From: Nocardioidaceae bacterium UBA4001
Lineage (GTDB): Bacteria; Actinomycetota; Actinomycetes; Propionibacteriales; Nocardioidaceae
DNA length: 29,336 bases
Assembly (NCBI GenBank): GCA_002384855.1
Contig: DGBP01000019.1
Span: forward strand, 28,842 to 58,177
Direction: 5' to 3'
A program made the position numbers and the translations under genes. The notes under the pieces were generated by a model. The model was not told the DNA's origin. It searched no databases and saw only the letters and a program-made list of their open reading frames with translations. Of this stretch, positions 15,379 through 22,453 are shown one piece after another; position 1 is the stretch's first letter, and each line of letters begins with the position of its first letter.

Positions 15379-15422
15379 CCGCAGATGCGGGAACTTTCTG
15401 GCAGGACAAGCCGCAGATGCGG
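15379..15422 (+). promoter_or_regulatory. Twin palindromic operator upstream of the HTH-TOBE/mod operon
   Basis: The 12-bp palindrome CCGCAGATGCGG (5-bp arms, 2-bp centre) occurs twice, at 15379-15390 and 15411-15422, identical in both copies. The spacing is 32 bp start to start, about three helical turns. The second copy ends 12 bp before the GTG of the regulator and abuts a -10-like CAGACT (15423-15428) that is 6 nt from the start. A 2-nt centre is too small for an RNA hairpin loop, so a DNA-binding site is favoured over a terminator of xfp. The likely binder is the HTH-TOBE protein encoded next. Confidence 0.7.
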
Positions 15423-15434
15423 CAGACTTGACCC

Positions 15435-15842
15435 GTGAGCACCTACCGAGTCGCCGAGGCCGCCGACGTCCTGGGGGTCAGCGACGACACCTTGCGGCGG
15501 TGGATCGACGCGGGTCGCCTGCCCGCGTCGACCGGCCCGGACCAGCGCATCGCGGTGCGCGGCGAGGACCTGGCGCGGTTCGCCAAGGAGCTGGCCGATG
15601 CCGGGCCGGACGCGGTCACCCACACGGCCCGGGCCACCTCTGTCAGTGCGCGCAACCGCCTGCGGGGCATCGTCACCGCGGTCAGGAAGGACGCCGTGAT
15701 GGCACAGGTCGACATGGTCTGTGGGCCGTACCGGATGGTCTCCCTGATGAGCTCCGAGGCCGCCGACGAGCTCGGCCTCGAGCCCGGGGTGCTCGTGATC
15801 GCCTCGGTGAAGTCGACCAACGTCGTCGTGGAGCTCCCGTGA
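15435..15842 (+). CDS. HTH-TOBE (Mop-type) molybdate-responsive regulator
   Basis: The protein has 135 residues. Residues about 3-55 are a MerR/excisionase-type HTH (YRVAEAADVLGVSDDTLRRW, IDAGRLPAS, AVRGEDLARFAKEL). Residues about 70-134 form a single TOBE/Mop domain (SARNRLRGIVTAVRKD, VCGPYRMVSLMSSEAADEL and VIASVKSTNVVVELP), which binds molybdate or tungstate. This differs from classical ModE, which has a winged HTH and two Mop domains. It is the first gene of the mod operon, and its TGA overlaps the modA GTG (GTGA). It probably represses itself and modABC through the twin palindromes just upstream. The GTG start has no Shine-Dalgarno site and is likely leaderless. Confidence 0.88.
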   Translation: MSTYRVAEAADVLGVSDDTLRRWIDAGRLPASTGPDQRIAVRGEDLARFAKELADAGPDAVTHTARATSVSARNRLRGIVTAVRKDAVMAQVDMVCGPYRMVSLMSSEAADELGLEPGVLVIASVKSTNVVVELP

Positions 15843-16639
15843 GCCCGGCCCTGAACCGTCGGCAGCCGGGCAGCCCGGCCGTGGCCCTGCTGGCCGCCCT
15901 GGCACTGACTGTCACGGCCTGCGGGGGCGCCGACGACGGTGGGGAGGGGGACGAGCGCCGGCTCACCGTGATGGCGGCCGCGTCCCTGACCGAGTCCTTC
16001 ACCGAGCTCGCCGACCGGTTCGAGGCCGAGCACGAGGGGGTCGAGGTGGTGACGAGCTTCGACTCGAGCGCGACGCTGGCGACCCAGGTGGCCTCGGGCG
16101 CCCCGGCCGACGTCGTCGCGACGGCCGACCGACGCACGATGCAGATGATGGCCGACGCCGACGCCCTCGCCGAGGAGCCGGTCGTCTTCGCCCGCAACGT
16201 GCTGACCCTCGCCGTACCCGCCGACAACCCCGCCGACATCAAGGGCTTGGCCGACCTGCAGGGCAGCGAGTTCGTCGTCTGCGCCCCCGCCGTGCCGTGC
16301 GGCGCCCTCGCCACCGAGGCGCTCCGGGGGGCCGGCGTCACCACCCGCCCGCGCAGCCTCGAGGTCGACGTGAAGGCGGTGCTGACGAAGGTGCTGCTCG
16401 GCGAGGCGGACGCGGGGCTGGTGTACGCCAGCGACGTCGTCGCCGCCGGCGACCGGGTCCTCGCCGTGCCCAGCCCGGAGCTGACGGAGGCCGCGACCGA
16501 CTACCCCGTCGCCGTCACCGCGGACTCCGGGGAGCCGGACCTCGCACAGGAGTTCGTGGACCTGCTGCGCTCGGACGAGGGCCGGCGGGTGCTCGACGAG
16601 GCCGGCTTCTCGTCCGGCGAGGGCGAGGACCAGCCGTGA
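15839..16639 (+). CDS. modA: Molybdate ABC transporter substrate-binding lipoprotein
   Basis: The protein has 266 residues. The signal peptide ends in a good lipobox (LTVTAC, Cys28), so the protein is anchored outside the membrane. The mature part shows LTVMAAASLTESFTELADRF, DSSATLATQVASGAPADVVA, FARNVLTLAVPADNP and GEADAGLVYASDVVAAGD, all typical of ModA. It captures molybdate or tungstate and delivers it to ModBC. The GTG start overlaps the stop of the regulator gene by GTGA, and its own TGA overlaps the modB GTG in the same way, so the four genes are translationally coupled. Confidence 0.95.
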   Translation: MSPALNRRQPGSPAVALLAALALTVTACGGADDGGEGDERRLTVMAAASLTESFTELADRFEAEHEGVEVVTSFDSSATLATQVASGAPADVVATADRRTMQMMADADALAEEPVVFARNVLTLAVPADNPADIKGLADLQGSEFVVCAPAVPCGALATEALRGAGVTTRPRSLEVDVKAVLTKVLLGEADAGLVYASDVVAAGDRVLAVPSPELTEAATDYPVAVTADSGEPDLAQEFVDLLRSDEGRRVLDEAGFSSGEGEDQP

Positions 16640-17436
16640 CGACCGGCACGAGGCTCGGCAGGGCGCCCGCCCACCTGCTCGTGCCGGCCCTGCTCGGCCT
16701 GGTCTTCCTCCTGGTTCCCCTCGCGGCGCTCGTCGCGCGCACGCCGTTCCGCGGCCTGCCGCAGCGGCTGACCGACCCCGTGGTCCTCGACGCGCTCTGG
16801 CTCTCGCTGTGGACCGCGACCGCGGCGATGGCGATCAGCCTCGTCGTCGGCCTGCCGCTGGCCTGGGTGCTGGCCCGGGTCGACTTCCCGGGCAGGTCGG
16901 TGGTCCGCGTCGCGGTCACCGTCCCCCTGGTGCTCCCCCCGGTCGTCGCGGGCGTAGCGCTGCTGAGCGCCTTCGGCCGCTCCGGCGTGATCGGCGCACC
17001 GTTGCGGGACCTCGGCATCTCGATCCCCTACACCTCCACCGCCGTCGTGCTCGCGCACGTGTTCGTCGCGTTGCCCTTCTTCGTGGTCAGCGTCGAGGGG
17101 GCGCTGCGCGCGACGAGCCGGGAGTACGACGAGGTGGCCGCGGCGCTCGGCGCCGGGCGCGGCCGGACCTTCTTCCGGGTGACCGTGCCGATGGCGCTGC
17201 CCGGCATCGTCGCGGGGCTGGTGCTCGGCTGGGCCCGCTCCCTCGGGGAGTTCGGGGCGACGATCACCTTCGCCGGCAACTTCCCCGGCATCACCCAGAC
17301 CATGCCGCTGGCGGTGTACGAGGCCCTCAGCACCGACCCGGAGGCAGCGCTCACCCTGAGCTTCATCATGCTCGTCGCCTCGGTGCTGGTGCTGGCCCTG
17401 CTGCGCGAGCGGTGGTTCGGGGAGATCGCCCGATGA
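16636..17436 (+). CDS. modB: Molybdate ABC transporter permease
   Basis: The protein has 266 residues with about six membrane helices, for example LLVPALLGLVFLLVPLAALV and AVTVPLVLPPVVAGVALLSA. The cytoplasmic EAA loop reads EYDEVAAALGAGRGRTFFRV and continues TVPMALPGIVAG; it contacts the ATPase. The conserved ARSLGEFGATITFAGN segment is typical of ModB/CysT-type permeases. The GTG overlaps the modA stop (GTGA) and the stop overlaps the modC ATG (ATGA). Confidence 0.95.
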   Translation: MTTGTRLGRAPAHLLVPALLGLVFLLVPLAALVARTPFRGLPQRLTDPVVLDALWLSLWTATAAMAISLVVGLPLAWVLARVDFPGRSVVRVAVTVPLVLPPVVAGVALLSAFGRSGVIGAPLRDLGISIPYTSTAVVLAHVFVALPFFVVSVEGALRATSREYDEVAAALGAGRGRTFFRVTVPMALPGIVAGLVLGWARSLGEFGATITFAGNFPGITQTMPLAVYEALSTDPEAALTLSFIMLVASVLVLALLRERWFGEIAR

Positions 17437-18503
17437 CCGCCTTCCTCGACGCCCACGTGGTCGTCCGCCGCCCGGAGTTCGACCTCGATGCCCGCCTGAC
17501 CGCCGAGCCGGGCGACGTGGTCGCGGTCATCGGCCCCAACGGCGCCGGCAAGTCGACCCTGGTCCGGGCGCTCGCCGGGCTCGTGCCGCTGGACGCCGGG
17601 CACGTGACCGTCGGGGGCGAGACCTGGGACGACGGCGCCGGCCGCGCCCTCGACGTCCGGGAGCGCCGCACCGGCATGGTCTTCCAGCGGCAGCTGCTGT
17701 TCCCCCATCTCACCGCCCTGGACAACGTCGCCTTCGGTCCCCGGAGCAGAGGGGTACGACGGTCCGAGGCACGCCGCCTCGCCCAGGGCTGGCTCGACCG
17801 GCTGGGGGTGGGCGACCTCGCGGGACGCAGGCCGGCGCACATCTCGGGCGGCCAGGCGCAACGCGTGTCGATCGCCCGCGCCCTCGCGACCGACCCCCGC
17901 CTGCTCCTCCTCGACGAGCCCCTGGCCGCCCTCGACGTCGGGGTCGCCATGGCGCTGCGCGTCGAGCTGGCCCGCCACCTGCCCGGCGTCCACGGCGTGA
18001 GCGTGCTCGTCACCCACGACGCGCTCGACACCCTCACCGTCGCGAACCGCGTGGTGGTCCTCGACCAGGGCCGCGTGGCCCAGGTGGGGACGCCCCACGA
18101 GGTCGCTCAGGAGCCCCAGACCGAGCACGTCGCCCGCCTGATGGGGCTCAACGTGCTCAGGGGCCGCAGCAGCGGGACCGTCGTACGCCTGGCGGACGGG
18201 ACGGACCTGGTCACCGCGACGGAGGCCGACGGGGAGGTCAACGCCTGCTTCGGCCCCCAGGCGGTGTCGCTGACGCACGAGGAGCCGGTCGGCAGCGCGC
18301 GCAACCACTTCCGCGGGACGATCCGGTCGGTCGTGCCGCACGGGTCGGCCGTCCGCGTCCACCTCGACAACCCCGCGGGGCTGATCGCCGACGTGACTCC
18401 GGCCTCGGCCGCCGCCCTCGACCTGGTCCCTGGACGGCGGGTCTGGGCGGCCGTGAAGGCGACCGAGGTGACCGTCTACGCGGTCCGGGACCTCACCCGC
18501 TGA
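17433..18503 (+). CDS. modC: Molybdate ABC transporter ATP-binding protein
   Basis: The protein has 356 residues. Walker A is GPNGAGKST (34-42), the Q-loop is VFQRQLLFPHL, the signature is ISGGQAQR (137-144), Walker B is LLLLDEP (157-163) and the switch histidine is H195. A C-terminal TOBE domain (residues about 295-354, RNHFRGTIRSVVPHGSAVRV and AVKATEVTVYAV) is the molybdate-sensing domain found in many ModC proteins. The ATG overlaps the modB stop. The first residues (MTAFLDAHVVVRRPEFDLDA) are slightly shorter than in many ABC ATPases, but the frame upstream is antisense-like and unsupported. It is the last gene of the operon; glpX follows with its own promoter. Confidence 0.95.
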   Translation: MTAFLDAHVVVRRPEFDLDARLTAEPGDVVAVIGPNGAGKSTLVRALAGLVPLDAGHVTVGGETWDDGAGRALDVRERRTGMVFQRQLLFPHLTALDNVAFGPRSRGVRRSEARRLAQGWLDRLGVGDLAGRRPAHISGGQAQRVSIARALATDPRLLLLDEPLAALDVGVAMALRVELARHLPGVHGVSVLVTHDALDTLTVANRVVVLDQGRVAQVGTPHEVAQEPQTEHVARLMGLNVLRGRSSGTVVRLADGTDLVTATEADGEVNACFGPQAVSLTHEEPVGSARNHFRGTIRSVVPHGSAVRVHLDNPAGLIADVTPASAAALDLVPGRRVWAAVKATEVTVYAVRDLTR

Positions 18504-18531
18504 TTCACCCAGATGACCGGCGCACGAGGGA

Positions 18532-18555
18532 TAACGGCTCCGTTACGATCACGCT
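18532..18555 (+). promoter_or_regulatory. Leaderless glpX promoter with overlapping palindrome
   Basis: The -10 box TACGAT (18544-18549) lies exactly 6 nt from the glpX ATG at 18556. A palindrome, TAACGG-CT-CCGTTA (18532-18545, 6-bp arms), ends inside the -10 box. A protein bound there would block RNA polymerase, so this is a candidate operator separating glpX control from the mod operon. Confidence 0.55.
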
Positions 18556-19584
18556 ATGTCTGCCACGTTGCCGCCTGACCTGTCCGCAGCCCACGACGCG
18601 CCCGACCGCAACCTCGCCCTCGAGCTGGTCCGCGTGACCGAGGCGGCGGCCATGGCCGCCGGCCGCTGGGTCGGTCGAGGCGACAAGAACGGTGCCGACG
18701 GGGTCGCGGTGAACGCGATGCGCGTGCTGATCTCCACCGTCGGCATGCGCGGCACCGTCGTGATCGGGGAGGGCGAGAAGGACAACGCGCCCATGCTCTT
18801 CAACGGCGAGGAGGTCGGTGACGGCACCGGGCCGGAGTGCGACGTGGCGGTCGACCCGATCGACGGCACCACGCTGACCGCGAAGGGGATGTCCAACGCC
18901 GTCTCCGTGCTCGCGGTGTCCCCGCGGGGCTCGATGTTCGACCCGTCCGCGGTGTTCTACATGGAGAAGCTGGTCACCGGTCCCGAGGCTGCGGACGTGG
19001 TCGACATCAGGTACCCCGTCGCGGAGAACATCGCCCGGGTCGCGAAGGCGAAGGGCAGCACCGCCGAGGACGTCACTGTCGTGATCCTGGACCGGCCGCG
19101 CCACGAGGACCTCGTGAGGGAGATCCGCGACACCGGTGCCCGCATCAAGTTCATCACCGACGGCGACGTGGCCGGAGCGATCATGGCGGCCCGCCCGGAC
19201 ACCGGCATCGACATGCTGCTGGGTGTCGGCGGCACCCCTGAGGGGATCATCGCCGCGTGCGCGATGAAGTGCATGGGCGGGGTCATCCAGGGCCGGCTGT
19301 GGCCGACCGACGACGAGGAGCGGCAGCGCGCGGTCGACGCGGGCCACGACCTCGACCCGGACCGGGTGCTGACCACCGATGAGCTGGTCACCGGCGACGA
19401 CTGCTTCTTCGTGGCGACCGGCATCACCGACGGTGAGCTGCTCAAGGGCGTGCGCTACCGCGCCGGCGGGGCGAGCACCCACTCGCTCGTGATGCGTTCG
19501 CGCTCGGGCACGATCCGCTCGATCACGAGCGAGCACCGGCTCGAGAAGCTGCGGTCCTACTCCGCCATCGACTTCGACCACTGA
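18556..19584 (+). CDS. glpX: Fructose-1,6-bisphosphatase class II (GlpX)
   Basis: The protein has 342 residues. Characteristic GlpX blocks are visible: GEGEKDNAPM (from residue 71), the metal-binding VDPIDGTT (99-106), SVLAVSPRGSMF, DRPRHEDLV, ITDGDVAGAI and GVGGTPEGIIAACAMKCMGG. It removes the 1-phosphate from fructose 1,6-bisphosphate and is the usual gluconeogenic FBPase of actinobacteria. The ATG is set by the -10 box 6 nt upstream, implying a leaderless mRNA. The sugar kinase gene follows after 17 bp and probably shares the transcript. Confidence 0.97.
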   Translation: MSATLPPDLSAAHDAPDRNLALELVRVTEAAAMAAGRWVGRGDKNGADGVAVNAMRVLISTVGMRGTVVIGEGEKDNAPMLFNGEEVGDGTGPECDVAVDPIDGTTLTAKGMSNAVSVLAVSPRGSMFDPSAVFYMEKLVTGPEAADVVDIRYPVAENIARVAKAKGSTAEDVTVVILDRPRHEDLVREIRDTGARIKFITDGDVAGAIMAARPDTGIDMLLGVGGTPEGIIAACAMKCMGGVIQGRLWPTDDEERQRAVDAGHDLDPDRVLTTDELVTGDDCFFVATGITDGELLKGVRYRAGGASTHSLVMRSRSGTIRSITSEHRLEKLRSYSAIDFDH

Positions 19585-19601
19585 TCCCGGGGAGGGCCAC
19601 G

Positions 19602-20534
19602 ATGAGCAGGCTGCCGTTCGTCGTCGTCGGCGAGGCTCTCGTCGACATCGTGGTCCCCGCCGAGGGCGAGGGGTCGTCGGCCGTCGGCGGCTCCCCGTTG
19701 AACGTCGCGGTCGGCCTGGCGAGGCTGGACGTGCCCGCTCTGCTCATCACCCGGATCGGCGACGACGAGCACGGGCGCTGGGTGGCCGACCACGTGCGCG
19801 ACTCCGGCGCCGAGCTCGCGACGACCTCGGTGGTGCCCGGCTCCACCACGAGTACGGCGACCGCGCACCTCGACGAGGAACGGGCCGCCCGCTACGAGTT
19901 CGACCTCACCTGGGACCTCGAGCACCACCGGCTCCCCGAGGCGCGGGCGCTCCACATCGGCTCGCTCGGGGCGACCCTCCTTCCGGGCCGCCACGCCGTC
20001 GACGACCTGGTCCGCCAGGCGCAGGACAGCGACCTGCTCGTCAGCTACGACCCCAACGTCCGGCCCGCTTTCGTCGACGACCCCGGGGCCACCTGGCGCG
20101 ACGTCGCGGAGATCGCCTCGCGTTGCCGGCTGGTCAAGGTCAGCGACGAGGACCTCGCCGTTCTACGCCCCGCGGAGACCGTCGAGGACCTCTCGTCCGA
20201 GCTGCTCGCCGGTGGCACCACCGAGCTCGTCGTCGTCACCCACGGCGCCGGTGGCGCGTCGGCGTACGCTCCCGGCCTCACTGTGCGGGAGCAGGCGCCG
20301 CCCACGGAGCTGGTCGACACCGTGGGCGCCGGTGATGCGTTCATGGCCGGACTGCTCGCGATCCTCGACGAGTGGGACGTACCGGAAGACGGGGCCGGCG
20401 CGCTGGAGGCACTCGACGAGGGCCACCTGCGACTGCTGCTGCGCGGGGCGATGACGGTCGCCTCGATCACCTGCAGTCGTCGTGGGGCTAACCCGCCGAC
20501 GCGACTGGAGCTCCCGGCGACATGGCCGCTGTGA
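19602..20534 (+). CDS. PfkB-family carbohydrate kinase (fructokinase-like)
   Basis: The protein has 310 residues. The N-terminal block VVVGEALVDIVVP, the substrate-site VGGSPLNVAVGLARL (from residue 29) and the anion-hole/catalytic block DTVGAGDAFMAG (239-250, catalytic Asp245) identify a ribokinase/PfkB kinase. The VGEALVD and GGSPLN features favour a fructokinase, but the exact sugar cannot be fixed. GGGGAGG 6 nt before the ATG is a strong ribosome binding site. It lies 17 bp after glpX and probably is co-transcribed. Its last 47 bp overlap the end of the convergent lipase gene. Confidence 0.9.
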   Translation: MSRLPFVVVGEALVDIVVPAEGEGSSAVGGSPLNVAVGLARLDVPALLITRIGDDEHGRWVADHVRDSGAELATTSVVPGSTTSTATAHLDEERAARYEFDLTWDLEHHRLPEARALHIGSLGATLLPGRHAVDDLVRQAQDSDLLVSYDPNVRPAFVDDPGATWRDVAEIASRCRLVKVSDEDLAVLRPAETVEDLSSELLAGGTTELVVVTHGAGGASAYAPGLTVREQAPPTELVDTVGAGDAFMAGLLAILDEWDVPEDGAGALEALDEGHLRLLLRGAMTVASITCSRRGANPPTRLELPATWPL

Positions 20535-21348
20535 GCGCCGCCTGACGTTTGCGGCGGTGGGCGGCCAGCCGGTCGGCCACGATGTCGAAGACCTGGGGGT
20601 CGACCGCCATGCCGAGGTGGCTGGTGCTCACCTCGACGGTCTTCGCCGCCGGGTCTAGGCACCCGCGCCAGTCCACGACCCCGTCCCGACGCGAGAAGAT
20701 GGAGGTGAAGGCGATCGAGGGGTCCAGGTCGCCCCGCGACTGCTGCCAGCTCAGCCGCGCGCAGTCTCCCGACGTGCACTCCTCGCCCATCATCGAGCCG
20801 AGGCCGGCGCGGCGCAGCGCGATGACGACGGCGAGGTCGAAGGCCAGGACCGGGTGGACCGCACCCGGCGCGAGCAGCGGGCTGCCCATCGTGACGATCG
20901 CCTCGACGAGGTCGGGGCGACGCACGGCGATCCCGCGGGCGAGCAGGCCGCCGAGGCTGTGCCCCACGATCGTCACCTTGCGCTCCCGGCGGATCGCGAC
21001 GGCCTCGATGCGCCGCTCGAGGGCGTAGGAGGCCTCCTGGGTGCAGCCGACGTTGGCGTGCATCGTCGACCGGTAGGTCCGGTAGCCGAGCGTGCGCAGG
21101 TGGCGCGACATCAGCAGCAGCGAGGAGTCACCGGCCATGAACCCCGGCACGAGCACGACGGGCTCGACCGAGCGGACCGGGGTGAGCGAGGCGTACGGCG
21201 TGTGCCGCCTACGCAGCCGGTCGCCCGCGGCACGACGCACCAGACGGGCTCCCTCGACGACCGCCCCGGCCTCTCGTGCGATGGCCCGCAGACCGCTCGG
21301 GCCCTCGAAGCCGGGCGGGCACAGGAACGCTCCCAGCGGTGACGCCAC
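20488..21348 (-). CDS. Alpha/beta-hydrolase, lipase/esterase-like
   Basis: The protein has 286 residues from the GTG at 21346-21348, which has AGGAGG 6 nt upstream. VEPVVLVPGFMAGDSSLL forms the oxyanion region and VTIVGHSLGG carries the nucleophile (Ser131), followed by VTMGSPLL. FSRRDGVVDWRGC is the acid region, and the histidine is probably in TSHLGM. The layout fits triacylglycerol lipase/PGAP1-like hydrolases that act on esters. No signal peptide is clear. Its 3' end overlaps the sugar kinase gene by 47 bp on the opposite strand. The frame stays open upstream of 21348, but that part is antisense to the next gene and is rejected. Confidence 0.85.
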   Translation of the reverse strand: MASPLGAFLCPPGFEGPSGLRAIAREAGAVVEGARLVRRAAGDRLRRRHTPYASLTPVRSVEPVVLVPGFMAGDSSLLLMSRHLRTLGYRTYRSTMHANVGCTQEASYALERRIEAVAIRRERKVTIVGHSLGGLLARGIAVRRPDLVEAIVTMGSPLLAPGAVHPVLAFDLAVVIALRRAGLGSMMGEECTSGDCARLSWQQSRGDLDPSIAFTSIFSRRDGVVDWRGCLDPAAKTVEVSTSHLGMAVDPQVFDIVADRLAAHRRKRQAALTAAMSPGAPVASAG

Positions 21349-21519
21349 GGCAACCTCCTGATGTCCGGCGGTGCATGTGACGTTAGCCACATCCACCACT
21401 GCTGAAACATGACGAGTCCGGATCGTTATCGGCCCACCGTCGGCGCACTCGTTGCACCGCGCACCTAAACTGGTGGGTAACAAAGACGCCCTGGCCGTCG
21501 ATCGGTGCGGAAGGTGACG

Positions 21520-22431
21520 ATGTCGAACCCGACCCACTCCCCCTCCCCGGAGCAGCTCGCTGCGCTGCCCACCGGTGTCGAGCTCTGCTACCAGACCTTC
21601 GGCGAGCCCGAGGCGGAGCCGCTGCTGCTCGTGATGGGGCTCGGCGGCCCGATGACCTGGTGGGACCCCGAGTTCTGCCGGATGCTGGCCGACCGCGGGT
21701 TCTTCGTGGTCCGCTACGACAACCGCGACACCGGCCGTTCCACGAAGGTGACCGGCCGGGTCAACCGTCGCAAGATCGTCGCGTCCTTCGTGGGCATGAA
21801 GGCGCAGACCCCCTACACGATGCAGGACCTCGCCGACGACGGGTTCGCGCTGCTCGAGCACCTCGAGGTCGGTCCCGCCCACGTCGTGGGGGTCTCGATG
21901 GGCGGGATGGTGGCCCAGACGATGGCGCTGAGCCGACCCGGCCAGGTGCGTTCGCTGACCTCGATCATGTCCACCACCGGGCGTCGTACCGTCGGTTGGC
22001 AGGACCCGAGCCTCCTGCCGCTGCTCATCGCGAGCCGGCACAGCCGCGAGGCCTACATCGAGACCTCGGAGAAGCTCTGGAAGCTGATCGGCTCGCCGGA
22101 CTACCCGGGCGCCACCGACAGCATCCGCGAGCGCGCGGCCGAGACGTGGGACCGCGGCGTGAGCAGGGCCGGGGTGATGCGCCAGATGGGCGCGATCCTC
22201 ACCCAGCCGGACCGGTCCCGGTCCCTGCGTAGCCTGCGCGTGCCGTCACTGGTCATCCACGGCACCCACGACAAGATGGTGCACGTCTCCGGCGGCCGGG
22301 CGACGTCGTCGGCGATCCCGGGCTGCGAGCTGCTGCTCGTCCCGGGCATGGGCCACGACGTCCCGCACGAGCTGCACGAGACCTTCGCCGACGCCATCCG
22401 CCGCGTCGCCGACAAGGCGTCCCTGCGCTGA
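21520..22431 (+). CDS. Alpha/beta-fold hydrolase
   Basis: The protein has 303 residues from ATG 21520, which has GGAAGG 6 nt upstream; a start five codons earlier at 21505 would overlap that site. LLLVMGLGGPMTWW is the oxyanion region, FFVVRYDNRDTGRST is a characteristic strand, and VVGVSMGGMVAQ carries the nucleophile (Ser126). VIHGTHDKMVHVSGG gives the acid and GMGHDVP the base. The N-terminus resembles small-molecule esterases of the methylesterase (RdmC-like) type. Substrate unknown. It is divergent from the lipase-like gene and converges with the acyltransferase gene. Confidence 0.88.
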   Translation: MSNPTHSPSPEQLAALPTGVELCYQTFGEPEAEPLLLVMGLGGPMTWWDPEFCRMLADRGFFVVRYDNRDTGRSTKVTGRVNRRKIVASFVGMKAQTPYTMQDLADDGFALLEHLEVGPAHVVGVSMGGMVAQTMALSRPGQVRSLTSIMSTTGRRTVGWQDPSLLPLLIASRHSREAYIETSEKLWKLIGSPDYPGATDSIRERAAETWDRGVSRAGVMRQMGAILTQPDRSRSLRSLRVPSLVIHGTHDKMVHVSGGRATSSAIPGCELLLVPGMGHDVPHELHETFADAIRRVADKASLR

Positions 22432-22453
22432 GCTCGCGGGTCACGGCCGGCCG

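Noticed and set aside
15379..15422. Palindromes read as a terminator of xfp
   Set aside because: Five-base arms with a 2-nt centre cannot form a stable RNA hairpin loop. Two identical copies in helical phase fit DNA operators better.
12816..15905. Very long minus-strand open frame (about 1,000 codons) upstream of the DUF4245 start
   Set aside because: It lies antisense to xfp and the HTH-TOBE gene, has no recognisable domain and arises from GC-rich codon bias. Only 12288-12815 is a gene.
21349..22041. Upstream extension of the lipase-like frame
   Set aside because: Antisense to the neighbouring hydrolase. The GTG at 21348 has an AGGAGG at good spacing.
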